The notes beneath the pieces are model-generated. The model worked only from the letters and a program-made list of their open reading frames with translations, made no database searches and was not told the DNA's origin. From the NCBI RefSeq assembly GCF_029892065.1, contig NZ_CP120374.1:248001-312000 (forward strand): DNA of 64,000 bases, given 5' to 3'. The stretch comes from Sinorhizobium garamanticum (GTDB taxonomy: Bacteria > Pseudomonadota > Alphaproteobacteria > Rhizobiales > Rhizobiaceae). Shown here piece after piece: positions 1-8,136 of this stretch. Each line of letters starts with the position of its first letter. Positions within the stretch are counted from its first letter, which is position 1. A program made the translations under genes and the position numbers.

Positions 1-1175
1 GCGGGAAGGACCGCCTCGTCGACGATTTCCTGGTAGTGCTCGTGCATCGGACGGCCACGTGTTGCGTCTGCCGCCAAGGTCCTCAGGAGCGGCTCGAAGT
101 GTTCATACCCCGGCTTGCCGGCGTAACTCTGATAGGCAGAGTTCGTCGCCGCTAGACCGAGCGGAGCTTCTATGCCCATCGCATTGTGCTTGACCGCGTA
201 GGCGATAAACTTCTTCGCGGCGTCCTTGTTGGCGGCAGTCGACGGAATGACGTTGTACCAGGTGCCGGGAATGCCGGCGATTCCCGCTTTTCCGGCGATC
301 ATCGGAACAACACCGACCTTGCCGTTAACCTTGGAGTCCGCCGGCGTCATCCTGTAGGCATGCGCCCAGAACTTCATCATGGCGGTTTTGCCCTGATAGA
401 AGAGGTTCTGGGCCTCGCCCCAGCCGATCTCGGTGACGTTTTCCGGAACGGATTTGTCCTGGCAGAGCGGAGCGACATAGAACTCGAGCGCCTCCTTGTG
501 AGCGGCGTCGTCGACGATCACATTGTTTTTGGCATCGAGGACCACGCTGGGCGAGCCTGCTTGCAACACATGCGCCATCCATTCTTCGGAATAGGCGCCG
601 ATCGTGTCGGTGCCCCAGAAGTCGGTTTTGCCGTCGCCGTCGGTGTCTCGCGTGAAGAACTTGGCAATATCCCGCCATTGCTGCCAATTCGCCGGCGGGG
701 CAAGCTCATAGCCGTATTTGGCCTTGAAGGCGGCCTTTTCGTTCGCGTTCTCGAACAGGTCCTTGCGGTAGAACACGACCTCTGCGTTGGCCCAGGCCGG
801 CACGCCGACATAGTGCCCGCCAAGCTTCGCGTCTGCCAAAAGCGCCGGGGAAAAGTATGCCGCAAACTCGGGCGTGAAAAGATCGTCGAGGCTTTCCAGG
901 TGCGGCGCAAACTTGGCATTCCAGACGACATCGATCGAGGCGACATCGAAATTCGACTGCCCCGAAGCGATCTCGGCCGAGAGTTTGTCGTAGACGCCTT
1001 GGTAGGGGACGACGGTGAATTTGACCTCGATGCCTGTCTCTTTGGTGAACTGTGCGGCGACGGCCTTCTGCAGCATTTCGCCACCGCCCTCGACGAGAAT
1101 GTTCAGAGTCTCGGCCTGCGCGGCGGCGGCTGAAATCACCAATGCGATCGCGCTTGTTGCAAGCAATCTTTTCAT
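1..1175 (-). CDS. ABC transporter sugar-type extracellular solute-binding protein (3' end beyond window)
   Basis: Periplasmic binding protein of the bacterial extracellular solute-binding family 1, which delivers a sugar or sugar-like ligand to an ABC permease. The product starts MKRLLATSAIALVISAAAAQ, a Sec signal peptide likely cut after AQA, followed by ETLNILVEGGGEMLQKAV, the usual first strand of this fold. Later stretches such as YVGVPAWANAEVVFYRKDLF and WQQWRDIAKFF are typical of family 1. The start has a GGGAGGAG ribosome site about 7 bases upstream. About 391 codons are present and no stop is reached, so the C-terminus and presumably the permease genes lie to the left. The ligand cannot be read from sequence. 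Divergent from a LacI-type gene with three operators between them, so probably substrate-induced. Confidence 0.9.
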   Translation of the reverse strand, partial: MKRLLATSAIALVISAAAAQAETLNILVEGGGEMLQKAVAAQFTKETGIEVKFTVVPYQGVYDKLSAEIASGQSNFDVASIDVVWNAKFAPHLESLDDLFTPEFAAYFSPALLADAKLGGHYVGVPAWANAEVVFYRKDLFENANEKAAFKAKYGYELAPPANWQQWRDIAKFFTRDTDGDGKTDFWGTDTIGAYSEEWMAHVLQAGSPSVVLDAKNNVIVDDAAHKEALEFYVAPLCQDKSVPENVTEIGWGEAQNLFYQGKTAMMKFWAHAYRMTPADSKVNGKVGVVPMIAGKAGIAGIPGTWYNVIPSTAANKDAAKKFIAYAVKHNAMGIEAPLGLAATNSAYQSYAGKPGYEHFEPLLRTLAADATRGRPMHEHYQEIVDEAVLP

Positions 1176-1234
1176 TGCGGCTCCTCCCAAAGGCTCGCTT
1201 TTTTCCAACCCTGCGGCAGAGGCTAGCGGAAGAA

Positions 1235-1291
1235 TGTCGACGTTGTCAATCGCGATTGACGACGTTGTCATCAAAAATGTCGACGTTGTCA
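1235..1291. promoter_or_regulatory. Three tandem LacI-type operators between binding-protein and lacI genes
   Basis: Three 14-base near-palindromes of the form TGWCGACGTTGTCA lie at 1235-1248, 1257-1270 and 1278-1291. The middle one, TGACGACGTTGTCA, is closest to the symmetrical TGACAACGTTGTCA. Centre spacing is 22 and 21 bases, so all three face the same side of the helix. The junction of the first two forms a further 22-base imperfect palindrome centred on TCAATCGCGATTGA (1242-1263). The position between divergent genes suggests they bind the neighbouring LacI-type protein. Confidence 0.7.
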
Positions 1292-1348
1292 CTTGCGCAT
1301 AACGCACTGTCTTCATATGTTGAGGCCAACTGGGGAGGGATGGCAATC

Positions 1349-2368
1349 ATGGTCAGTATCAAGGACGTCGCTCGACTGGCCGGCGTCTCCGACAAGACGG
1401 TTTCGCGCGTGGTCAACAAAGAACCAAATGTCCACGCAGACACACTTCAGAGAGTCGAGGCGGCAATCGCCTCGTTGGGCTACGTTCCGAATATGGCCGC
1501 GCGCCTCATTCGCTCGAACCGATCCCGCACGTTCGGCATCATAACCGATTTCATCTCAACAACCCCGTATTCAGGCGACATCGTGCGCGGAATACAGGAT
1601 TGGGCCAATGCGAATGGTCGCACCGTCTTCTTGGCCAATACCAACGGCAGCCATGAGCGGGAGCGGGAGACATGGAGGACCTTCCAGTCACATCGCATCG
1701 AAGGTGTGCTCTTTGTGACGATGTACCATCGCGTCATCGATCCCGAGCCTGATGACGTTCAGATTCCGACCGTATTGGTGAACTGCCGCCCTGGATCGAA
1801 GAAGTCCAACGTTTCGATCGAACCGGACGATTTTCAAGGCTCCCGCGACCTGACGCGGCATTTGCTCGGACGGGGACATCGGCGCATCGGCTATATCCGC
1901 CTCAACCCCCGTCTGCTCGGAGCAGAGCTCCGATACGAGGCATTCCGCGAGACCGTTCGAGATGCCGGACTGTGCGAAAGGGATATAGATGTCCGGTTGG
2001 GAATGGACGGCGAAATCGGCGAGGAGAACAACTATGTCTTCGCCGCTGCGCGGGAGATCCTGACGCAGCCAAAACGGCCGACGGCAATCGTGTGCGGAAA
2101 CGACGAGATGGCCCTGCAGGTCTATATCGCGGCCCTTGGCCTGGGATTGAACATCCCAAACGATGTCAGCATCGTCGGCTTCGACGATTTCCGGACGGTA
2201 TCGCATGCGTTGAAGCCCGAACTCACCACCGCCGCCTTGCCCTACTACGACCTGGGCTATTGCGGAGCCGAGCGGCTCGAGCGGCTGCTCGAGGGCGAAG
2301 ACCTCGAACCAAAACACGCCATGCTGCCTTGTCGCCTCATCGAGCGAGGCTCGGTCGGTGCGGTTTGA
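1349..2368 (+). CDS. LacI/GalR-family transcriptional regulator
   Basis: DNA-binding regulator of 339 residues. The N-terminus MVSIKDVARLAGVSDKTVSR is the LacI helix-turn-helix, followed by the hinge helix (about residues 45-60, NMAARLIRSNRS) and a periplasmic-binding-protein-like effector domain. Signature stretches include VCGNDEMALQVY and NIPNDVSIVGFDDF. An in-frame ATG at 1340 lies almost on top of the GGGAGG ribosome site (1333-1338), so the ATG at 1349, about 10 bases downstream, is preferred. Divergent from the binding-protein gene at 1-1175 and next to the triple operator, so it most likely represses that transporter and possibly itself. The effector is unknown. Confidence 0.92.
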   Translation: MVSIKDVARLAGVSDKTVSRVVNKEPNVHADTLQRVEAAIASLGYVPNMAARLIRSNRSRTFGIITDFISTTPYSGDIVRGIQDWANANGRTVFLANTNGSHERERETWRTFQSHRIEGVLFVTMYHRVIDPEPDDVQIPTVLVNCRPGSKKSNVSIEPDDFQGSRDLTRHLLGRGHRRIGYIRLNPRLLGAELRYEAFRETVRDAGLCERDIDVRLGMDGEIGEENNYVFAAAREILTQPKRPTAIVCGNDEMALQVYIAALGLGLNIPNDVSIVGFDDFRTVSHALKPELTTAALPYYDLGYCGAERLERLLEGEDLEPKHAMLPCRLIERGSVGAV

Positions 2369-2491
2369 TCGACCCCGCGGCCTCAGTGCGAACGGCGGAT
2401 CCGCTGGATCGCCGCGTCTATTGTCCAAGTGAGGTCCCGAAGAGGCTTGTAGTCGCCACGATCTCACAGGCCCCAGTACAATTGCCACCAC

Positions 2492-2701
2492 TCAGATGAG
2501 CTGGTCAATGTCCGGAAGCTTGCATCGCCATTTCTTGACAAGCAGAGCCGGATGCTGCTGCGACCATTGGGCGATGTACGCGACGGACTGAAACATGCAT
2601 TGGGTTACCGAGCCGAGCTCCTGAAGTTGCAAGCTCTCCTCGCGGCACTTTTCGGGCGCCGATGCGAGGCACACAGTCATCACAAGCGTTACCAGCCCCA
2701 T
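2492..2701 (-). CDS. Small secreted cysteine-containing protein, function unknown
   Basis: A 69-residue protein. It begins MGLVTLVMTVCLASAPEKC, which reads like a short cleavable or anchoring hydrophobic segment, and the rest has cysteines spaced as in a family of small rhizobial proteins ending in an AQWSQQHPALLVKKWRC-type motif. Four cysteines (about residues 11, 19, 35 and 60) could form periplasmic disulfides. The start at 2701 has an AGAGGGG ribosome site. No function is known to me for this family. It stands alone, convergent with the lacI gene. Confidence 0.62.
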   Translation of the reverse strand: MGLVTLVMTVCLASAPEKCREESLQLQELGSVTQCMFQSVAYIAQWSQQHPALLVKKWRCKLPDIDQLI

Positions 2702-3124
2702 GATATCCCCTCTTGGATGTAGTTACGCCGATGCTAATGAAAGCAGAAATGAATGGAACCCCAGCCGGATCGCCAAGATTGGGTTTATCTGCTCGAGGGT
2801 AGCACACCCATTCGATCGGGAGTGTTACGCATGTCACACTGTTGCCGGGCGTTGGAATAAAACGACAACTATTCGTGAGAACTGTCGGGAGTCCGGTCGG
2901 AAAGATACTCAGGGATGTGAGGACGGCGCACTAGCCGCTCGAACACTTTCGCCGTTACAGGGTTTGGGCCGTCGGTTCGAATCCGTTCAAGGCGAGAGAT
3001 GAACAAGCACTTGGGGCCGAGACAGTCTATCGCGCCAACCAGCCGGGCGTCTGCATGGGTGTGGCAAACGGTCCTCCCAGAGTAGTGTGCGAAGGCTCTG
3101 GTGCGCCAGATGTCCACACGCGCA
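2702..3124. other. Gene-free stretch with nothing recognisable
   Basis: About 420 bases without a convincing gene. Short reading frames exist on both strands but lack ribosome sites and family resemblance. A tRNA T-arm-like string (GGTTCGAATCC, around 2974-2984) is present, but no complete cloverleaf could be built around it. Confidence 0.4.
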
Positions 3125-3796
3125 TTAGACCGCCTCGAGCCGGCTGAATCGAACCGGGATGAGTGGCCGCGCCTCGAGCTTTCCCGCCGAATCCTTGTCG
3201 ATGACGGTCAGCACCTGTTCTTCAGATCCCATAGGAAGAACCAGACGGCCCATTGGCTTGAGCTGCTCAAGCAAAGCCGGAGGCGCTTCCTCAGCCGCCG
3301 CCGTGACCAGGATCTTGTCGAATGGGGCGTGCTCAGGCCAGCCGCGCGATCCGTCGCCGACACGAACGCCGACATTTGAAATGCCGAGGCCGTGCAGGAG
3401 AGCCTCGGCATGGCTTGCAAATTCCTCGATGATTTCGACGCTCCAAACGTGCGCGGCGAGCTCTGCGAGGATTGCGGTTTGGTATCCCAAGCCGGTGCCG
3501 ATCTCGAGCACTACCTCATGCGGTTGGGGAGCAAGGAGATCGGCCATGAGGGCGACCATGAAGGGCTGCGACACCGTTTTATCGAAGCCGATCGGCAGTG
3601 GCATGTCCTGATAGGCAAAGGGCGCAGCCGCAGCGGGCACGAAGAGGTGCCGGGGCACCCTCAGCATCGCTGCCATAACCCGTTCATCGAGCGCCGCCTT
3701 GCCCAGCTCTTCGCTTTCAAGGTCAGCATAGATTTCAATCACCTCGACCATGTGCCTGCGCAGAACCGCGAGGTGCTCTTCCTTCATTCGCTTCAT
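3125..3796 (-). CDS. pcm: Protein-L-isoaspartate O-methyltransferase
   Basis: A 223-residue cytoplasmic enzyme that methylates L-isoaspartyl residues from S-adenosylmethionine so that damaged proteins can be restored. Hallmarks: FDKTVSQP (about residues 71-78, the family motif around T-x-SQP) and the SAM-binding loop VLEIGTGLGYQ (about 96-106). A DKILVTAAAEEAP stretch and a C-terminal PVRFSRLE strand are also as expected. Length fits the family. The reading frame is open 100 codons further upstream, but the ATG at 3796 follows AGGAGG by 8 bases and begins where homology begins. Isolated gene, no operon partners visible. Confidence 0.93.
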   Translation of the reverse strand: MKRMKEEHLAVLRRHMVEVIEIYADLESEELGKAALDERVMAAMLRVPRHLFVPAAAAPFAYQDMPLPIGFDKTVSQPFMVALMADLLAPQPHEVVLEIGTGLGYQTAILAELAAHVWSVEIIEEFASHAEALLHGLGISNVGVRVGDGSRGWPEHAPFDKILVTAAAEEAPPALLEQLKPMGRLVLPMGSEEQVLTVIDKDSAGKLEARPLIPVRFSRLEAV

Positions 3797-4183
3797 GAGG
3801 CGGACCTCCTCAGCAGTTGGCCGCCAGATCGGCGTCTCGACATTAAAGGGCCATGGATATGCAATCGCAAGATCAAAACGCGAACAATGGCCCCAGCGAT
3901 ATAGTGGCTGAAGTCGGTACCGCGGCAACAAAACCGACATAGTTCTCTCGCAACTGCCGTCTGGGCCGTTTGTTCCGAGTGCCAGTCGCCACTGCGACCG
4001 CGCGGCATGCGCAAGCCGCATAGTAGCCATTCCTTGCATTAGCCGTGCCGAATCCCGATCTGTGAGGTGGGAAGCGGCTTTAGAGCTCCCGGACTCCAAT
4101 AATCAACCCATTAAAGTGGTAGACGTCCGCCGGCTGACTGGCCGAGCGCGACCAATTCCCACTCGACGAAGAGAGAGATAGCC
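3797..4183. other. Intergenic stretch without recognised features
   Basis: About 390 bases between the divergently placed pcm and the small gene at 4184. It must hold both promoters, but I see no operator repeats, RNA gene or convincing small gene. Confidence 0.4.
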
Positions 4184-4462
4184 ATGCGGGAATCTGCCAA
4201 GACCCTGGATGCGATGACACTCCGCGAGCGTTCGGATTTGATGACGTCAGTCGCCAATGCGCTTGAGGCGACGGCCGAGAAGGCGCAGCAAATCGGCAAC
4301 GACAGGTTTGCGGCGAACTCGATCAGTCTGGCCAGGATCATAAGCGGCTGCGCTGGCGATGTCGTGACAAGCAACCTGCCTGCGGCTGAGCTTCTCTTGC
4401 AGCACGGCATAGCGCTACTTGCGCTGTTTCGAGATGGAAGGCCGCGGTCCACGGTGCACTAG
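4184..4462 (+). CDS. Small hypothetical protein
   Basis: A 92-residue, mostly alpha-helical soluble protein (MRESAKTLDAMTLRERSDLM...). Codon choice is like that of neighbouring genes (third positions rich in G and C) and an AGAGAGAG stretch precedes the start. I do not recognise a family. The middle (about residues 20-60) is rich in Ala/Leu and may form a helical hairpin. Its stop codon overlaps the stop of the convergent Rieske/FAD reductase gene (shared bases 4459-4462). It could be a spurious frame, though its composition argues for coding. Confidence 0.5.
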   Translation: MRESAKTLDAMTLRERSDLMTSVANALEATAEKAQQIGNDRFAANSISLARIISGCAGDVVTSNLPAAELLLQHGIALLALFRDGRPRSTVH

Positions 4463-5991
4463 GCCTCGCTCTGCTCCATCGCCAGTTCTGCCTCAAGGCT
4501 TTCGGTATCGCGGAAGATCGTGGCAACCGCCAGAACGCGTCCGCCGCGTTTGAAGCGCAGGAGGCAGTCCCTGGCCGCAATGTCGCCCTCGATCTCGATC
4601 GCGTCCCATCCCTGGGCATGGCCGACATAGTTAATCGGAATGTCGTAATGCTGGCTCCAGAAGAACGGCACATCCGTGAACTTCTTTCGGCGTCCGAGCA
4701 TGTTGAGCGCAGCGGCAGCACCCTGCCGCTGCGCCACCACCCAGTGCTCCACCCGGATGTTCTCGCCGCTGTGAGGGTCGGGCCACCGCACGATATCGCC
4801 GGCCGCATATATTCCCGGCACGCTGGTCTCAAGATAGGCATCGACCAGGACGCCCCGATCGGTGGCGATACCGGCGCCCTCGGCGAGATCGACCCGCGGC
4901 CGCACGCCGATGCCGGCAACGACCATGTCTGCGGCGAGGGCAGTGCCGCTGCTCAGCAGGACCTCGTTCGCGCCGATGCTCGCCGCGGTATCCCCAAGGT
5001 GGAAGACGACGCCATTTTCCTCATGCAGGGCGCGGATGAAGTCGCCCATCTGCGGGCCCATCACCCGTTCCATCGGCCGGGCTTCGGGCGCCACTACATG
5101 CACCTCAACGCCGCGGGTCCGAAGGGAGGCGGCAACCTCGAGGCCGATGAAGCTGGCGCCGAGCACGACAGCGTGCCGCGCCGCGCCGCTTTGCGCGATG
5201 ATCCTCCGGCTGTCGGCAAGAGAGCGCAGTGTGTGGACGTGAGGCTCGCCGGCACCGGGTATGGTCAGGCGCACCGGTTCGGCGCCGGTCGCCAGCAGCA
5301 ATTTGTCGAAGGTGACCCGTGCCCCATCGGCGAGTACGGCCTCGCTGGCACGAACATCGATGCCGGTAACCTTGGTTCCGAGGCGCAGATCGATGCCGTT
5401 CTTGGCATAAAAGCCTTCCTTGCGCAGCGGGATCCAGTCTTCAGGAGCCTTGCCCGCGAGATAGTCCTTCGAAAGGTTGGGGCGGTCGACGGGCAGTGCC
5501 TCGTCGTCGCTGATCATGACGATGGCACCCTGATATTGTTCACGCCGCAGTCTCTCGGCTGCGGCAAAACCGGCCGCGCCACCGCCGACGATGACGATCC
5601 GTTCCGGAGACACCCCGGCATCGCTTTCGCGCGGGGCCGGAGACGGCTTCTTGCGCTTCTCGCCAACGAAAATCCTTTCGCCGCGCTGCTCGACCGACCA
5701 GCAAGCGAGCGGCGACAGGGCAGGCGCGCGCAGAGCCTCGCCGGTGCGCAAGTCGAAGCAGGCGTGATGCCAGGGGCAGCGGACGCTGTTATCGGCAACG
5801 AGGCCGTCGACCAGCGGTCCGCCATAGTGCGAGCAGGCGGCAGCAATGGCGAAGATCTCTGCTCCGCGGCGCACCAGAAGCACGGGCTCGCCGTCGCGAT
5901 GGCCGACCAGCTTGCCGCCGTCAGGAAGATCGGCGAGCGCAATGCCGAGGGCAAGATCGGGTCCGGTCGGGTCTGAATGGTTACCTGCCAT
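4459..5991 (-). CDS. Rieske [2Fe-2S] domain fused to FAD-dependent NAD(P)H reductase (AIFM3-like)
   Basis: A 510-residue redox protein. The N-terminal Rieske domain has C53-x-H55 (ACSHYGGPL) and C72-x2-H75 (CPWHHACF), the four cluster ligands. It is followed by a pyridine-nucleotide-disulfide-type reductase with an FAD Rossmann motif (RIVIVGGGAAG, about 131-141), an NAD(P)H motif (AVVLGASFIGLEVA) and the second FAD motif YAAGDI. The C-terminal region matches the reductase domain that closes ferredoxin reductases and AIFM3-like proteins. It probably passes electrons from NAD(P)H to a partner through its own cluster. The start is the ATG after GGGAGGAG, not the TTG five codons upstream. Stand-alone gene, so the partner is unknown. 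Confidence 0.88.
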   Translation of the reverse strand: MAGNHSDPTGPDLALGIALADLPDGGKLVGHRDGEPVLLVRRGAEIFAIAAACSHYGGPLVDGLVADNSVRCPWHHACFDLRTGEALRAPALSPLACWSVEQRGERIFVGEKRKKPSPAPRESDAGVSPERIVIVGGGAAGFAAAERLRREQYQGAIVMISDDEALPVDRPNLSKDYLAGKAPEDWIPLRKEGFYAKNGIDLRLGTKVTGIDVRASEAVLADGARVTFDKLLLATGAEPVRLTIPGAGEPHVHTLRSLADSRRIIAQSGAARHAVVLGASFIGLEVAASLRTRGVEVHVVAPEARPMERVMGPQMGDFIRALHEENGVVFHLGDTAASIGANEVLLSSGTALAADMVVAGIGVRPRVDLAEGAGIATDRGVLVDAYLETSVPGIYAAGDIVRWPDPHSGENIRVEHWVVAQRQGAAAALNMLGRRKKFTDVPFFWSQHYDIPINYVGHAQGWDAIEIEGDIAARDCLLRFKRGGRVLAVATIFRDTESLEAELAMEQSEA

Positions 5992-6155
5992 TTTCTCCTC
6001 CCTCAAAGGGCAGCTGCCGGTATCGTCGATTGCGACGCTCGGTTAGCATGTGGCTTCGCTTGAATTCTCCGCTATTCCGGCTTGCAGGCAAATGAATTTG
6101 GGCTGCAGTTGAGCGGAATTTTCGTGATGAAGTCAGATGCAGTCGCTCCTCTAGC

Positions 6156-7070
6156 TCAACACGACCGTATCAGTCGGAAGATTTCCCTCGGAGCATCCGT
6201 CGTGATCTGGCGCACTTTCGCCTCCACGAGCGTGCGCAGGATGGCGTCGCTGATTGCAGGGCCGGGATTGACCGTCCAGGCGTCGGTCTCGATCCCGAGG
6301 TCCAACAGGCGCTGAACGAGCGGGAAGCCTTGGCTTTCCGCGGCGACAATGGCGTCGAACCGGAGATAGGCAAGGGATACGCCAGTGCTGTGCCGTTCCA
6401 TGTGGCGCAGGAGCCGCTCCGGATCACGGAGAGCTGGTTGGCGGGACACCGCCAACATCGGGTCGTAGCCGAGCCGGGCTCCCGGAATGGCGGCGACGAG
6501 ACGGCGTGCCTCACCCAGATGATGCGATCCGATGACGATGGCATCCGCCAGCCCGGCGACAGCGGCCGCCGCATCCGCGACCGCCGAATCCGGAAGCGTG
6601 TGTCCCTCGAGCAGCTTGAGGTCGAGTTGAAGGTTGGCCGACGGCGCTCTCGGCAGCCTTCGCAACGGAGCCACCAGTTCGGCGAGCGATAGCACCGGCG
6701 CATCGGGGTCGGGAGCGCCGTCGGCATCGCGGTGGAAAAGCCCTCCCATCGATGCGATCGGCATGCGCGGAGCGCGGCCGCTCCCGGTCGTCGAAGGGCC
6801 GAGCGTCGGATCGTGGAGGACGGCCAAGCGGCCATCGGCGGTGGCGAGTATGTCGATCTCGAGGCTCGCGCCGAGCCGCCAGCCGAGGGCGAGATTGGAA
6901 CGCTTGAAGGGCGCCTCGGCGAACTGGGTGCGCAGCTTGTGCCACTTGAGTCGGATAGGCCCATACGGTCCCTCGACTGCCATCGGCGTGGTCGATGTCC
7001 GGTTACTCACATCAAAGGCTGTCACCGCGTGTCCTCTCCGCTTCGGGTGGCTGTCGCTCGCTTCTGTCAA
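6156..7070 (-). CDS. Glycerophosphodiester phosphodiesterase-family protein (variant active site)
   Basis: A 304-residue protein of the GDPD TIM-barrel family, which hydrolyses glycerophosphodiesters to glycerol 3-phosphate and an alcohol. Conserved parts: LEIDI (E71, D73), LHDPTL (H86, D87) and the strand LDLKLLEG. The usual HRG opening motif reads W-H44-K-L, so the first catalytic histidine may be kept but the following Arg and Gly are replaced, and the ENT motif is absent. It may therefore act on an unusual substrate or be non-hydrolytic. No signal peptide, so cytoplasmic. Its start overlaps the ATPase gene end by 4 bases (ATGA), making it the last gene of the transporter operon starting at 11607. 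Confidence 0.8.
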   Translation of the reverse strand: MTEASDSHPKRRGHAVTAFDVSNRTSTTPMAVEGPYGPIRLKWHKLRTQFAEAPFKRSNLALGWRLGASLEIDILATADGRLAVLHDPTLGPSTTGSGRAPRMPIASMGGLFHRDADGAPDPDAPVLSLAELVAPLRRLPRAPSANLQLDLKLLEGHTLPDSAVADAAAAVAGLADAIVIGSHHLGEARRLVAAIPGARLGYDPMLAVSRQPALRDPERLLRHMERHSTGVSLAYLRFDAIVAAESQGFPLVQRLLDLGIETDAWTVNPGPAISDAILRTLVEAKVRQITTDAPREIFRLIRSC

Positions 7071-8131
7071 AGGGGTGCACGGACACGCGCGCCGGCGATG
7101 AGTTTCTGTCGCGCCGTCTCGAAGACGAGCGAATTCTCGGGCTCGAAACCGATCCTTACCTCTTCGCCTGTCGAGTGCCCGGCCGAGGAACCCTGTTCGA
7201 GCACGCGAACGACGCCCATGCCGGTTTCGACGACATAGAGGATCTCGCGGCCCATCGGCTCTATCTGCGCGATGCGTCCGGCAAAGCCGGTATTGCCAAA
7301 TCTGAGGTGCTCCGGCCTTAGCCCGACAGTGACCGATCCCGACGCGCCTTCAACCGGAAATCTGACGCCATTTACAGTTACCGTACCGCCTTCGGCTTTG
7401 CCGGCAATAAGGTTGATGGGCGGTGAGCCGATGAAGCCGGCGACGAACAGGCTCGATGGCTTGAGATAGAGGTCGTCCGGCGTCCCGACCTGCTCGATCT
7501 GGCCGGCGCGCATGCAGATGATACGGTCGGCCATCGTCGTCGCCTCGATCTGATCATGCGTGACGAGGACGGTCGTGACACCGAGTTGCGCGTGCAGTGA
7601 TTTGATCTCGGTCCGCATCGAAAGGCGAAGCGAAGCGTCGAGGTTGGAGAGCGGCTCGTCGAGGAGCAGCAGCTTGGGCTCCTTCACCAAGGCGCGTGCA
7701 AGGGCGACGCGCTGCTGCTGGCCGCCGGAAAGCTCGCTGGGGCGACGGTCCAACAGTTCCGCGACCCGGACAAGGTCCGCGGCCGCCTTCACCCGGGCGA
7801 GGGCTTCGTCGCGCGGGGTTTTCTTGAAGCGCAGTGGAAATAGAATGTTGTCGCGTACACTCATGTGCGGGTAGAGCGCGTAGGATTGAAAGACGATGCC
7901 GACATTGCGGTCACGTGCCTCTACCTCGTTAACGACATGGCCGTCGAAGAGGAGCTCGCCGCCGCTTGGAAGATAGATGCCGGCGAGCATGAACAGGCTC
8001 GTCGACTTGCCGCAGCCGGAAGGGCCGAGAAGCGCGACGAACTCGCCGTCCTCTATGACGAGGTTCATGTCAGGGATCACCTCGACGTCGCCGAAGCGTT
8101 TCACCACGTTACGAAATTCGATCTTCGCCAT
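7067..8131 (-). CDS. ABC transporter ATP-binding protein, MalK/UgpC type
   Basis: A 354-residue nucleotide-binding subunit of a carbohydrate/glycerol-phosphate uptake ABC transporter. It has Walker A GPSGCGKST (36-44), Q-loop in VFQSYALYPHMS, signature LSGGQQQR, Walker B LLLLDEPLSNLD and the switch His in LVTHDQ. The C-terminal 110 residues form the OB-fold regulatory domain of MalK/UgpC proteins (VGLRPEHLRF). It lies 5 bases after the upstream permease and overlaps the downstream phosphodiesterase gene, so it is translated within the same operon. Confidence 0.94.
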   Translation of the reverse strand: MAKIEFRNVVKRFGDVEVIPDMNLVIEDGEFVALLGPSGCGKSTSLFMLAGIYLPSGGELLFDGHVVNEVEARDRNVGIVFQSYALYPHMSVRDNILFPLRFKKTPRDEALARVKAAADLVRVAELLDRRPSELSGGQQQRVALARALVKEPKLLLLDEPLSNLDASLRLSMRTEIKSLHAQLGVTTVLVTHDQIEATTMADRIICMRAGQIEQVGTPDDLYLKPSSLFVAGFIGSPPINLIAGKAEGGTVTVNGVRFPVEGASGSVTVGLRPEHLRFGNTGFAGRIAQIEPMGREILYVVETGMGVVRVLEQGSSAGHSTGEEVRIGFEPENSLVFETARQKLIAGARVRAPL

Positions 8132-8136
8132 CGTCG

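Noticed and set aside
2940..3000. tRNA-like T-arm string GGTTCGAATCC
   Set aside because: T-stem pairs poorly and no acceptor, D or anticodon arm could be matched; could be a decayed tRNA, but unsupported.
4618..5976. Plus-strand frame of 452 codons opposite the Rieske/FAD reductase
   Set aside because: Shadow frame; all cofactor motifs are in the minus-strand gene.
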